Shown here piece by piece: positions 11,701 to 19,479 of a stretch of DNA of 64,000 bases (positions within the stretch are counted from its first letter, which is position 1; the number at the start of each line of letters is the position of its first letter). The DNA lies in NCBI RefSeq assembly GCF_030013905.1, contig NZ_CP124862.1:2483051-2547050 (forward strand), given 5' to 3'. Below the pieces are notes generated by a model. The model saw nothing but the letters and a program-made list of their open reading frames with translations, ran no database searches and was not told where the DNA came from. The stretch is from Petroclostridium sp. X23 (lineage in GTDB: Bacteria; Bacillota; Clostridia; SK-Y3). A program made the position numbers and the translations under genes.

Positions 11701-13687
11701 AGGTTACTTCAAGTCCTGTGAGGTCTAAGTTCTCGCCTTGTATATATGTAAGGTCTGTCGGCTGTGTCTTTACCGTGATTCCCGTTACCGCCTTTGCTCC
11801 TGTTGGCGCATAGGTTACTGTGAAGGTTACGGTGTTGCCTGCTCCCGTTCCTGCCGTAGTGGTTGTTCCTACTGATGCGGCTCCTGCTACTGCCGGGGTG
11901 AAGGCTCCTGCCTGGAACTGTTTTCCGTTCTTGGAGGTCAGCACGATTGTTGCTGTGTATGTCTGATCTGCCTTGAACTTACCGTTTACCAGTGCTTCGT
12001 TCCAGGTTACGCTTGTTACGGTGTAGTCTGCATTTGAAGTTGCACCTTCCACCGCTGCTGCGTTTTGAGGTACTGCTCCCAGTACGGGGGCTGTGACGGT
12101 TACCGATGCTGCGGTGATTTCCGGCAGCGTTACCGTCAGATTGCTTGTGCTTGCCTGCTGTCCGTTGCAGCTTATTGTTACTGCATTTCCGTTGTGGGCT
12201 GCCACTGTCATGGCTGTTCCGTTTGCCGGAGTTGCTGTTATCCCTTTTGCTGCAAAGTCTGCCAATGCTACGTCTTCTGTTGAGGTGTCGCTGTAGGTCA
12301 AGGTTGCTTCAAGTCCTGTGAGGTCTAAGTTTTCTCCCTGTATATATGTCAAATCTGTTGGCTGTGTCTTTACCGTGATGCCCGTTACCTCTTTTGCTCC
12401 TGTTGGCGCATAGGTTACTGTGAAGCTTACTGTGTTGCCTGCTCCCGTTCCTGCCGTAGTGGTTGTTCCTACTGATGCGGCTCCTGCTACTGTCGGGGTG
12501 AAGGCTCCTGCCTGGAACTGTTTTCCGTTCTTGGAGGTCAGCACGATTGTTGCTGTGTATGTCTGATCTGCCTTGAACTTACCGTTTACCAGTGCTTCGT
12601 TCCAGGTTACGCTTGTTACGGTGTAGTCTGCATTTGAAGTTGCACCTTCCACCGCTGCTGCGTTTTGAGGTACTGCTCCCAGTACGGGGGCTGTGACGGT
12701 TACCGATGCTGCGGTGATTTCCGGCAGCGTTACAGGCCCTACTCTTCCGCTTTCCACCGCCGTTCCCGGTGATGTGCCTGCCGCAGCTACAGGTGTCACT
12801 TCAAAGCTAATATATTTATTGACATCATCAGACGCCAAGGTATATGTACTGTTTAATGCTCCTGCGATTTGCACTTTACCTGCCCCGCCTGCATCGTTGG
12901 AACGGTACCACTTGAAGGTGCTTGTTCCCTGCGCATCACTGTCTGCATCTGCATAATCATAGCTGCCTGTCAGTGTCTGACCCACCTGAGCGGTTCCTGA
13001 AATTTGTACACTAGTGGCAGTAGGAGCAGTATTGCCAGAGGATACATTTAATACATAGTCTTCGAATTCACCGTAGCCTATACCGCAAGTATAATCTCCT
13101 CCATTTTGACCCCCACCATCTGCATCCAGTATAACCCGCATGTATGCCTTTCCTATTGGTATTCCAGTTGGCACTGTAAACTCTTTTGTTAGCAGTTTCG
13201 TTCCTGAGCCTGTAGCATAATTATACCATACAGCAATTTCTTCATTAGGATCTATTTCAGACAAAACACCATTTTTTTGGTCTTGATTCCAGTCAATATA
13301 AACTGAGAGATGCTGATAAATTAAATCATCACCAGTAACAGTCACTGATATTTGATATGTCTGCCCGATGATGACATCTACAGGAGCTATTTGAGGTGAT
13401 GTTCTTCCAAAGTCTGTATGCCAGTTGTTACTGGTGTCTTCAATACCGTCACCGCAAACTAATATGTTTGTTCCATCTTTTGATAAAGTGACATTGGTAA
13501 TATAGTCTCCATAGTCATGGCAGGTACCAGTCTGATCGAGACCTCCATGCTCTCCCTCCTGCCATATTACTCTTAAAGCAGGCGGTGGATCATATGCGTA
13601 TACCACAGTGGCTCCCACAAACAACACCATTACAAGCAATAAAAAGCTAATTAATCTACGAATGGATTTTACTGTTTCCTTTTTCAT
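5726..13687 (-). CDS. giant SLH-anchored surface protein with eight 200-residue tandem repeats
   Basis: A 2653-residue exported protein. The start at 13687 (MKKETVK...) has GGGGGCG about 8 bases upstream and gives a clean signal peptide ending VVYA; the longer frame does not. Order: GEVED-type beta domain (about residues 45-215), an Ig-like domain (220-320), eight tandem 200-residue units (320-1920), an anchor-type beta domain (to about 2030), two fibronectin type III domains (2032-2212), a Ser/Gly/Pro linker, an uncharacterised beta region, and three SLH domains (about 2470-2650) that bind secondary cell-wall polymer. Each unit is a 'VTVTAPVLGAVPQ' beta module plus a Big_3-like Ig module ('TQPTDLTYIQGENLDLTGLE'). 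A rod-like spacer or adhesin is likely; no catalytic domain is seen. Confidence 0.9.
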   Translation of the reverse strand: MKKETVKSIRRLISFLLLVMVLFVGATVVYAYDPPPALRVIWQEGEHGGLDQTGTCHDYGDYITNVTLSKDGTNILVCGDGIEDTSNNWHTDFGRTSPQIAPVDVIIGQTYQISVTVTGDDLIYQHLSVYIDWNQDQKNGVLSEIDPNEEIAVWYNYATGSGTKLLTKEFTVPTGIPIGKAYMRVILDADGGGQNGGDYTCGIGYGEFEDYVLNVSSGNTAPTATSVQISGTAQVGQTLTGSYDYADADSDAQGTSTFKWYRSNDAGGAGKVQIAGALNSTYTLASDDVNKYISFEVTPVAAAGTSPGTAVESGRVGPVTLPEITAASVTVTAPVLGAVPQNAAAVEGATSNADYTVTSVTWNEALVNGKFKADQTYTATIVLTSKNGKQFQAGAFTPTVAGAASVGTTTTAGTGAGNTVSFTVTYAPTGAKEVTGITVKTQPTDLTYIQGENLDLTGLEATLTYSDTSTEDVALADFAAKGITATPANGTAMTVAAHNGNAVTISCNGQQASTSNLTVTLPEITAASVTVTAPVLGAVPQNAAAVEGATSNADYTVTSVTWNEALVNGKFKADQTYTATIVLTSKNGKQFQAGAFTPAVAGAASVGTTTTAGTGAGNTVTFTVTYAPTGAKAVTGITVKTQPTDLTYIQGENLDLTGLEVTLTYNDTSTEDVALADFAGKGITASPANGTAITVAAHNGNAVTISCNGQQASTSNLTVTLPEITAASVTVTAPVLGAVPQNAAAVEGATSNADYTVTSVTWNEALVNGKFKAGQAYTATIVLTSKNSKQFQAAAFTPTVANSSSVGTTTTTNTGEGNTVSFTVTYAPTGAKEVTGIAVKTQPTDLTYIQGENLDLTGLEATLTYNDTSTEDVVLADFAGKGITASPANGTAMTVAAHNGHGVTLECSGEQTATDNLTVTLPEITAASVTVTAPVLGAVPQNAAAVEGATSNADYTVTSVTWNEALVNGKFKAGQAYTATIVLTSKNGKQFQAAAFTPAVAGAASVGTTTTAGTGEGNTVSFTVTYAPTGTKAVTGITVKTQPTDLTYIQGENLDLTGLEVTLTYNDTSTEDVALADFAGKGITASPANGTAITVAAHNGNAVTISCNGQQASTSNLTVTLPEITAASVTVTAPVLGAVPQNAAAVEGATSNADYTVTSVTWNEALVNGKFKADQTYTATIVLTSKNGKQFQAGAFTPAVAGAASVGTTTTAGTGAGNTVTFTVTYAPTGAKAVTGITVKTQPTDLTYIQGENLDLTGLEATLTYNDTSTEDVALADFAGKGITTTPANGTAITVAAHNGHGVTLECSGEQATTDNLTVTLPEITAASVTVTAPVLGAVPQNAAAVEGATSNADYTVTSVTWNEALVNGKFKAGQAYTATIVLTSKNGKQFQAAAFTPTVVNSASVGTTTTAGTGVGNTVTFTVTYAPTGAKAVTGITVKTQPTDLTYIQGENLDLTGLEATLTYSDTSTEDVALADFAAKGITATPANGTAMTVAAHNGNAVTISCNGQQASTSNLTVTLPEITAASVTVTAPVLGAVPQNAAAVEGATSNADYTVTSVTWNEALVNGKFKADQTYTATIVLTSKNGKQFQAGAFTPAVAGAASVGTTTTAGTGAGNTVTFTVTYAPTGAKAVTGITVKTQPTDLTYIQGENLDLTGLEVTLTYNDTSTEDVALADFAGKGITASPANGTAITVAAHNGNAVTISCNGQQASTSNLTVTLPEITAASVTVTAPVLGAVPQNAAAVEGATSNADYTVTGITWNEALTAGGKFKAGQAYTATIVLTSKNGKQFQAGAFTPAVAGAASVGTTTTAGTGAGNTVSFTVTYAPTGAKAVTGITVKTQPTDLTYTQGESLDLTGLEVTLTYDDSSTEDVAFADFAGKGIIASPANGTAMAVAAHNGHGVMLECNGQKAATSNLTVNPVPTYSIEFIGNQTMTGLTAGYAAGTQQTKTITVTMAGTGILENMAVAISGNSFDITQPVATTLSGATQSTTFTVKARNGLAGGTYTETVTVSADNMVDVTFTVTQTITTPGIPAIISAEEGDGHVYLIWNDVTNAERYDVYLSTQSGSYGTVCDTVYGAVYSSSDITGLTNGETYYFAVNAINPDESSIMSSQVSASPKTVPGAPTNVTAIAGNGHAVISFTVPGNNGGRAITKYIVTSSPDNISVEGTASPITVTGLTNGTSYTFTIKAFNEAGAGRESQASNVVTPRAPSSGGGSDGSSTPTTPAPERPSVSGVEILVNGKTETAATAVTTKEDDKTVITVTVDDKKVEEKLQSEGDRSVVTIPVNDNSDVVVGQLNGQTVKNMEAKEAVLEIKTENVTYTLPAAQMNIDSVSEQIGSQVELKDITVNVKVSSPPDDTVKIVEETANRNNYQIVVKPVEFEITCTSGSRTVEVSKFNGYVERTVAIPEGIDPSRITTGIVLNPDGTFSHVPTTIININGKYFAKINSLTNSTYSVIWSPKTFADVDNHWAKEEVNDMGSRLVINGVGDSRFEPERDITRAEFAAIIVKALGLMRSGTGKNVYSDVTKGEWYYNAVSIANEYGIISGYGNDKFGPNDRITREQTMTMIARAMKITGLKAEFKESEVEKLLSEFSDSTEGSAWARESMAACVSSGIVSGKGGTLIAPADNITRAEVAAIVRRLLQKSDLID
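7926..12725 (-). repeat. eight tandem 600-bp coding repeats
   Basis: The marker CCGGCAG(C/T)GTTAC recurs at 8521, 9121, 9721, 10321, 10921, 11521, 12121 and 12721, a period of exactly 600 bp, with the eighth copy slightly diverged at the C-terminal end. Copies are near-identical even at synonymous sites. About 930 bp at 8.42-9.36 kb is base-for-base identical to 11.42-12.36 kb. Confidence 0.95.
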
Positions 13688-13847
13688 AAAATCGCCCCCA
13701 TTATTATCTTTAGCGCAAATAATTAATCCCAAAACATTTGTAATCTCACTGCATTGTCAATATTTTCATGACATAATCAATGCCAATAAAAATACCGAAA
13801 ATAACTTCTTTCCCAATCACTTATGCATTTGTTAACCCCCTTGGACA

Positions 13848-14045
13848 TTAGATACAATATTCTTTTGAATGCAAACAAAAATATACAATATAGATAATAA
13901 AACAAAAAATTTTTACATAGCTCACATAGTTAAGCTCATTAAACGTTGCAGTAGTTTCTGCTGCATATATCGGAATGTACATTGTAGCTATAATGCAAAT
14001 AGATAACAGCAGACTATAGAAACCCCTTAAGCAGGATTCTTTCAT
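13848..14045 (-). CDS. possible small exported protein, 65 aa
   Basis: The frame begins MKESCLRGFYSLLL and has a signal-peptide-like hydrophobic core ending IYAAE, then a second hydrophobic stretch. The nearest purine-rich box (AAAAAGGGGGAA) is about 20 bases upstream, too far for a normal ribosome site. It lies 160 bases upstream of the SLH gene in the same direction. It could be a genuine small membrane protein or a remnant; no family recognised. Confidence 0.3.
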   Translation of the reverse strand: MKESCLRGFYSLLLSICIIATMYIPIYAAETTATFNELNYVSYVKIFCFIIYIVYFCLHSKEYCI

Positions 14046-14309
14046 TTTTACAATTTACACTAATTCCCCCTTTTTAAATTAAAATCATTAGATAAATCGT
14101 ATTCCGCTCAGGTAATTACTTCTTTTGATTCTTCATACGACTATTGATAATCAAAATTTTCACTATAAGAGTTGGTTGATTGCAAGCATCATAGCAGTTG
14201 CAATTAATTTATTTTTGTTGTATTTTATTATTGGGTTTCACACGACTTGGGTTCAATCGACAATTCGCATAAATAAGCTTTTAAATTACATTACAGGCAA
14301 ATGATAATA

Positions 14310-14340
14310 CTGACCGCAGTCACTTTCATTCTTTAATAAT
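14310..14340 (+). promoter_or_regulatory. candidate autoregulated promoter of the TetR gene
   Basis: CTGACC (14310-14315) and TAATAA (14334-14339) are spaced by 18 bases. The -35 overlaps a TGAC-CGCA-GTCA inverted repeat (14311-14322), a plausible operator for the TetR protein encoded immediately downstream. The rest of 14046-14309 shows nothing recognisable. Confidence 0.35.
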
Positions 14341-14380
14341 ATACAAATTTCGACATATTTTCAATAGGGGTGAATAGAAA

Positions 14381-15022
14381 ATGCAAAATAAAAAAACAGC
14401 AAGCAATAAGAAAAGATCCGCCGAAACAAAAGGTAAAATTCTGAAAAGTGCAGAAGTGTTATTCAAGGAGCATGGTTTTGATAATACAAGCGTGGATTCC
14501 ATTGTAAAAAAGGTGGGGATATCAAAAGGAGCCTTCTATGTTCATTTTAATTCGAAGGATGAAATTATCGCCCATTCCATTAACGCCGCAATCAGCAAAA
14601 TAGATATTGACCTTGATTCAATCATAAATACAGCTGAAGACGATACCCCTGTGACCGCCACCCTTCTCAAGATTTTAGAACGGGTCTCATTTAATAAAGT
14701 AGAGGAACTGGGCTATCCCCTGAACAAGAATGCAGCAATTATTCAGATCAATAAAACCATAAACCATGACCTGCTTATGAATTATAACAAGGCCCTCTAC
14801 AGCGCCGCTTTCAGACTGATAACGCTAGGCATTGAAAGAGGGGAGTTCAAAACGACATACTCCGCCGATGCAATTGCAGGTGATTTTGTCACGACTGTGA
14901 GGGGATTTATTTTCGAATGGATTTCCAATTATCCGGATATGAAGCTGAATCAGAGTCTACAGGAACACTTTAAAATTTACCTGGCGGGATTGATTTCTCA
15001 GGGCTGCGAGAACAGGAACTGA
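14381..15022 (+). CDS. TetR/AcrR-family transcriptional regulator
   Basis: 213 residues. The N-terminal helix-turn-helix is clear: 'TKGKILKSAEVLFKEHGF', then 'TSVDSIVKKVGISKGAFYVHF' and 'SKDEIIA' (about residues 17-65). The C-terminal helical ligand domain is unassigned. The start has GGGGTG 8 bases upstream. It is the only plus-strand gene among the surface-protein genes. It could control itself or the flanking SLH genes; the effector is unknown. Confidence 0.85.
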   Translation: MQNKKTASNKKRSAETKGKILKSAEVLFKEHGFDNTSVDSIVKKVGISKGAFYVHFNSKDEIIAHSINAAISKIDIDLDSIINTAEDDTPVTATLLKILERVSFNKVEELGYPLNKNAAIIQINKTINHDLLMNYNKALYSAAFRLITLGIERGEFKTTYSADAIAGDFVTTVRGFIFEWISNYPDMKLNQSLQEHFKIYLAGLISQGCENRN

Positions 15023-15222
15023 TTTGTTTCAGGGTCATGTACACCTATTTTATTGTCATATTCATCAAAGGGGTAGCTTTATTTTACTACAGCCTCACAA
15101 TTACGTCAAAAAATTGCCCCTGAAAACTTCTTTTTTTTGCATTTATAAATATTACTTTCTTAATACAATAATAATCTCACCATATTGGGTACAAATAAAA
15201 AAGGCCATGCAAATTGCACAGT

Positions 15223-15362
15223 TTTAATCACCCCTAAGACATTTGAATTAAGAATTTGTACAAAACTTACAGATAGTTCTGTATTTTTTACTTTTACGTG
15301 TAAGTCAATATATATTTAGAGTATCATAGCTATTGGGGCAAAGTCAATATAACTTAATTGCA
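15223..15362. repeat. 140-bp duplicated promoter/leader block, copy 2 (orphan)
   Basis: Second copy of the block at 5324-5463, same orientation, with -35 TTGACT conserved but an 18-base spacer. Downstream on the minus strand there is only an 18-codon frame (from an ATG near 15208), so this copy no longer drives a recognisable gene. The rest of 15023-15222 shows nothing. Confidence 0.75.
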
Positions 15363-15396
15363 AATCTTCAAATTATCATGCTTCGAGTTTCTTTGC

Positions 15397-15440
15397 AAAA
15401 AAAGACCTGCTTTAGTCCTTGACATCAACAGATCTTTTTT
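15397..15440. terminator. terminator after the RCC1/SLH gene
   Basis: An imperfect 12-13 bp stem (AAAAAAAGACCTG / CAGATCTTTTTT) with A- and T-tracts on both sides, about 50 bases past the stop codon at 15492; it can act in both directions. Confidence 0.6.
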
Positions 15441-15491
15441 ACATCTACTCTATTCACTTTCCTTGAAAGTTCAGCAGGTAATTATCAATCT

Positions 15492-17126
15492 CTATTTTAT
15501 TCCTGTCACTTTCTTATACAGTCTCAACACTGTCATATAGGCTTGCTGGCGCTGATATCCGCCCTTGGGATCAAATCTGTTTCCTCCTACACCACTCATG
15601 ATTTTCGCATTAAACACATAACCGATATAAGGCTTTGCCCAATTCTCAATGCTCTCTCCATCCGCAAAAGCAGGCACTGGAGCTTCCGAATTTTCTCCCA
15701 TGACAGCAGCCGTTGCAGTCAGCATTTTTGCCGCCTGTTCCCTTGTGATGGGATTGCCCGGTTCAAAGGTAGTTGCCGACGTTCCAGCTACTATTTTCAA
15801 TGCATATGCCGCCATGATATCTTTTTTCGATCTGTCTGTCAGCATGCCGATATCGGTAAATGGAGACGATGTTGGGATTTCGATTCCTTCTAAAGTCAGA
15901 TACTCCTCCACTGTCATTTGCTTTGCCTGTTCAATACAGGTAACTGCAAGTGTACAGAACTCACTGCGATTGACAACCTTGCTGTACTCGCTCTGCATGG
16001 CAGGCGGTACAAGCTTGCGGTACTCAGCTTCACGGACTTCAGCCAGTGCCCAGGGCGCAGGAGAATCCACAAGGTCCGAAGCTGTTTGCCTTAATTCATT
16101 TTGGCTACTATTTTCAGCATGATAGACACCGTCTTTTCTCCCACCCGTCCATACAGTGTTATCAGTTTTTGCAATTACCTTGTGCTGATAACCCACTGTT
16201 ATGCTGTTTACGTTTGACGCCCACTTTACGGGTACGGAGATATGACTTTTCCCCAAACTGTTGCTATCATTAGCTCCCCAAGCCCATAAGGTGTTATCTC
16301 TTTTCACAGCAAAAAAGTGTGAATTATAGGTTGCAGCATGCATTACATTGTCCATCACCTTTATCGGTGATAAAACCGGAGTATTGATCTCTGTGGTTCC
16401 ATCATAAAATTTACCGTCATCACCATTTCCACACATCCACAACGTGCCGTCCTTGCGGATAATCATTGTATCGCCGCTGTTTCCGGCAACAGACTGAACA
16501 TCCTCCATAATTTTCACAGGCTCTAAAACAGCTTCAGTGTGTCCTACTCCTAGGGAGCCATCAGCTCCGTTTTTATTTGTACACCAGCCCCAGAGTTCGT
16601 CTTTATCGTTAATAAAAAACTTGTTATAATCACTTAGAGCAACAAGTTTTACTTTAGCAGGGTGTGTTATTTGTTCAAAGCCTTTCCCTGAATTGAGGTA
16701 TAGTGTGCCATCTGTCTTGCATAATAAGATGTTCTGATTGTTATAAGGATCAAGCGAAGCCATAACAACGTCGTCAAGCAGCTTTACCGGCTCAAGGCTC
16801 TTGTCCAATCCGGGCAGTCTTCCCCAATACCATAACGTACCGTCTCTTTTTATTGCAAGGGCAGCATATCTATTGGCTGCAATACTTTTAACATCGTTAA
16901 GCAATTTAACGGGCTCTGAAACATAGTCCTTTCCGCTGCCCATTAAAAGCCCCTGGTCATTTTTCCCAAACCCCCATAGCGTACCGTCTTTTGTAACATA
17001 AAACGTAGTACCCCAGCCTGCAGCTATATAGCTGCTTTCACCCATGGCATGAACCGGCTGTGTAGAAATAAAAACCGGAAGCAGTACTGACATAGCCAAC
17101 AATAACACCAATATCTTCTTTTTCAT
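15492..17126 (-). CDS. exported RCC1-repeat protein with C-terminal SLH domains
   Basis: 544 residues with a signal peptide ending PVHA. From about residue 33 to 345 there are RCC1/BNR-type repeats of the form 'DGTLWGFGKN', 'DGTLWYWGR', 'DGTLWMCGNG', 'DNTLWAWGANDSN', predicting a beta-propeller. The C-terminal 180 residues carry two or three SLH domains ('FTDIG...MAAYALKIVAGTSATTFEPGNPITREQA' type, then 'MSGVGGNRFDPKGGYQRQQA'). The protein should sit on the cell wall through SLH with the propeller exposed for ligand binding. Ribosome site GGAGG, 9 bases before ATG. Monocistronic. Confidence 0.85.
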   Translation of the reverse strand: MKKKILVLLLAMSVLLPVFISTQPVHAMGESSYIAAGWGTTFYVTKDGTLWGFGKNDQGLLMGSGKDYVSEPVKLLNDVKSIAANRYAALAIKRDGTLWYWGRLPGLDKSLEPVKLLDDVVMASLDPYNNQNILLCKTDGTLYLNSGKGFEQITHPAKVKLVALSDYNKFFINDKDELWGWCTNKNGADGSLGVGHTEAVLEPVKIMEDVQSVAGNSGDTMIIRKDGTLWMCGNGDDGKFYDGTTEINTPVLSPIKVMDNVMHAATYNSHFFAVKRDNTLWAWGANDSNSLGKSHISVPVKWASNVNSITVGYQHKVIAKTDNTVWTGGRKDGVYHAENSSQNELRQTASDLVDSPAPWALAEVREAEYRKLVPPAMQSEYSKVVNRSEFCTLAVTCIEQAKQMTVEEYLTLEGIEIPTSSPFTDIGMLTDRSKKDIMAAYALKIVAGTSATTFEPGNPITREQAAKMLTATAAVMGENSEAPVPAFADGESIENWAKPYIGYVFNAKIMSGVGGNRFDPKGGYQRQQAYMTVLRLYKKVTGIK

Positions 17127-17198
17127 GATAAAAATCCTCCACTCTTTGTGATATTTAAGTCTTAATAAAAAACCTCATCATTCAATATGGATTTGCAT

Positions 17199-19463
17199 TT
17201 AATTTTCATGGGGCTTTATAACCAGTCTGTATTCATCTCCAATTCCATCGGAAGTTCTTCCTGCACCTTTTCGCTCAAAGGTTTCTCCACTAAAAATACT
17301 CATGAACTTTTCCTTATCAACCTTCGCGGAGTACCCCAGACCACATCCGTCATCAATGCCGGCTCTTGGATCTATATTTTTAATATCCTCATGGGTAATC
17401 AGCCTTGAAAAAAGCGGAACTGTAAATCCCGGTCCCAACTCAAAATCCGGCTCTTCACTGTAGCGGACATCGAAATTTTCCGTTATTTCAACGAATACAG
17501 CTCCAGGTTCAAAGTTGATCGTTTTGAAGGAACCCTGAATTGCCGCGCCCTTTTCTGATGCCTGCAGGATCTTTATTGTCACGGGTACCGGCTCACTTGG
17601 GTCGTCATATACCATTTTCCACTGTGGATTGCGGACATTAAGCTTATATTCATCGGGCGACAGCTCCGGACGGTAAGCTTCATCTTCATCAACATTCTCT
17701 TCATTGTCTAAGCCGTCAAGCAGCACTTTAAACCCATTTTCCCCAGCCTTGCCGTCACGGTCAATTTCAACATCCTTCCATTTTGCTTTAACCTCGTATT
17801 CATAAACATTGTTTTTATAGGTGAACTCAATGTCAAAGGTTCCTGCCTGCATCACATCTCCCAAATCGCGATGGGTTTCCTTTGCATTTTCCAGCTTGAC
17901 ATCCTGTATATACTCGTCATCAATTTTCAGCTCATATATGCCATAAGGTACATCGTTAAACGTAAAACTACCTGCATTATTTGTCATTTCAGGCTCAATT
18001 TTTTCAATATTCAACTTCGGGCATTTGCTTATAAGTTCAACCTTTTTATTTTTTAGGGGCTCTCTTGTAATTTTATCAATTGCCTTTCCTGTAACCTTTA
18101 CTTTGTTTGCAATTTTTACGTTGAATACATAATCCTCGTCATGGCGGTAAACATGATCCTCATCAAGAACCATATTCAACCCGCAGTCTTCGTGCTTCAA
18201 GGTTACTCTATAATCTCCGGTGTAGAGGGGATCAAGCTTTGGTATATGCCCCTTTTCCACTTTTACTTCGTTTTTAATGTCATCATGACCTTTTCCCGGA
18301 CCGACTCTTTGAACCTCCAAATCTCCAAATACATTCCCCCAGCCCGCCACCTCCAGAGTTCCTTCCCTTGGAGAAGAGTAATCCGTATACATAATCGTGC
18401 TTCTGTATGCAATTATTCTTTTAACTGTCCTTCCCCCATCCTGTGTAGTGTGGCTTATAACCTGGGTTTTGTTTATTGACTCAACATCAGTCTTGTACCC
18501 TTTGGAAAAAAAGTTGCTGAAGTGTATGCCTGCACTCGCCTGCCAACGATGGGGTTTTTCAATATATTTGACTCCGTACTTCATATGGTATTTAAAGTGC
18601 AAAGCTTCCACTTTGCTTTTGAATGCCTCTGTCAACCTGCTCAAGTATGGGGTTAGGATGCCTTCATTTAACACATTGGCAGCTTTAGTGTTTGGGGATG
18701 TTTCAACTGACCGACCGATTGCCTGAATGCTTGCACTCCATCCAACCAAATACTTTTCCGGTGTCACATCCAATTGATTGATTAAAGTTTCTACGATTTC
18801 CTCCAGCTCGGGAATGGCTTCCTGCTGTCCAATGCCCGGAGGAGGCGGAACATTACGTGTTGACGCACCGTTTACATCCTCAGGAACAACAGTTACGTCA
18901 TCTCCTTCTTTTAGTGAAACAGCCGGATATTCTTTAATATTGACAATTTGCTTGCTACCAAAAGGAATCGCTGGGATACCCGTCTTCTTCCCATCCTTGT
19001 CATAAAAGCCAAAAGTAACAACCTCTGTGAGAATTCTGTCACAGACATACTGAATATCTTGTGTTGACAGGTTTCCATCATTGTTTAAATCAAATTCTTT
19101 TTCCTTGCTGCTGTTTAGAAACTTTTCCATTATGATTCCCAGGTCTTTTTCATTGATTGCCCCGTCGCTGTTGACATCCCCATCTAGTTTGTAACCGGAA
19201 AAATCTATTTTGCTGTCTTTGATTTTTACCTTGACCTCGTTATTGCCTTTCAGCGGAAAGTAGTTATCCCTTATTATCGGGTTGTTCTCAAAGTATTCAA
19301 AGACTTTTTCTTCAAGCTCCAGCTTAGCCCTTTCCAGGTCTTCATACTTATTCAAATCGAACACGATTTGTTTACTGCTGCTTGAAGTTTTTTCATGAAA
19401 GCTCGAACATCCAGACAAGAATACAATAGAAACAAGTATAATTGAGAGTAATATTCTTTTCAA
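17199..19463 (-). CDS. dockerin-like lipoprotein with carboxypeptidase-regulatory-like domain
   Basis: About 754 residues. I chose the TTG start at 19463: GGGGGCGGG lies 6 bases upstream and the product begins MKRILLSIILV with lipobox LSGC. Residues about 85-140 hold two calcium-loop repeats resembling a type I dockerin (DVNSDGAINEKDLGII and DLNNDGNLSTQDIQYV). The central region (about 180-400) is unassigned; then comes a CarboxypepD_reg-like domain ('KVTGKAIDKITREPLKNKKV') and a long acidic beta-rich tail. A lipid-anchored dockerin-like protein is unusual: dockerins normally sit on secreted enzymes. It is last in an operon of lipoproteins, 16 bases after the previous stop. Confidence 0.7.
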   Translation of the reverse strand: MKRILLSIILVSIVFLSGCSSFHEKTSSSSKQIVFDLNKYEDLERAKLELEEKVFEYFENNPIIRDNYFPLKGNNEVKVKIKDSKIDFSGYKLDGDVNSDGAINEKDLGIIMEKFLNSSKEKEFDLNNDGNLSTQDIQYVCDRILTEVVTFGFYDKDGKKTGIPAIPFGSKQIVNIKEYPAVSLKEGDDVTVVPEDVNGASTRNVPPPPGIGQQEAIPELEEIVETLINQLDVTPEKYLVGWSASIQAIGRSVETSPNTKAANVLNEGILTPYLSRLTEAFKSKVEALHFKYHMKYGVKYIEKPHRWQASAGIHFSNFFSKGYKTDVESINKTQVISHTTQDGGRTVKRIIAYRSTIMYTDYSSPREGTLEVAGWGNVFGDLEVQRVGPGKGHDDIKNEVKVEKGHIPKLDPLYTGDYRVTLKHEDCGLNMVLDEDHVYRHDEDYVFNVKIANKVKVTGKAIDKITREPLKNKKVELISKCPKLNIEKIEPEMTNNAGSFTFNDVPYGIYELKIDDEYIQDVKLENAKETHRDLGDVMQAGTFDIEFTYKNNVYEYEVKAKWKDVEIDRDGKAGENGFKVLLDGLDNEENVDEDEAYRPELSPDEYKLNVRNPQWKMVYDDPSEPVPVTIKILQASEKGAAIQGSFKTINFEPGAVFVEITENFDVRYSEEPDFELGPGFTVPLFSRLITHEDIKNIDPRAGIDDGCGLGYSAKVDKEKFMSIFSGETFERKGAGRTSDGIGDEYRLVIKPHEN

Positions 19464-19479
19464 TTTAAACCCGCCCCCG

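Noticed and set aside
7926..12725. Possible CRISPR-like array
   Set aside because: Units are 600 bp, in frame and coding; no short repeats with unique spacers.
7574..12956. Many plus-strand open frames of 60-90 codons recurring every 600 bp, some very Cys-rich
   Set aside because: They are antisense shadows of the tandem repeats in the SLH protein; periodicity and composition follow the repeat, and none has its own ribosome site.
15024..15227. 67-codon plus-strand frame after the TetR gene
   Set aside because: No ribosome site, composition typical of AT-rich intergenic DNA, and it runs into the duplicated promoter block.
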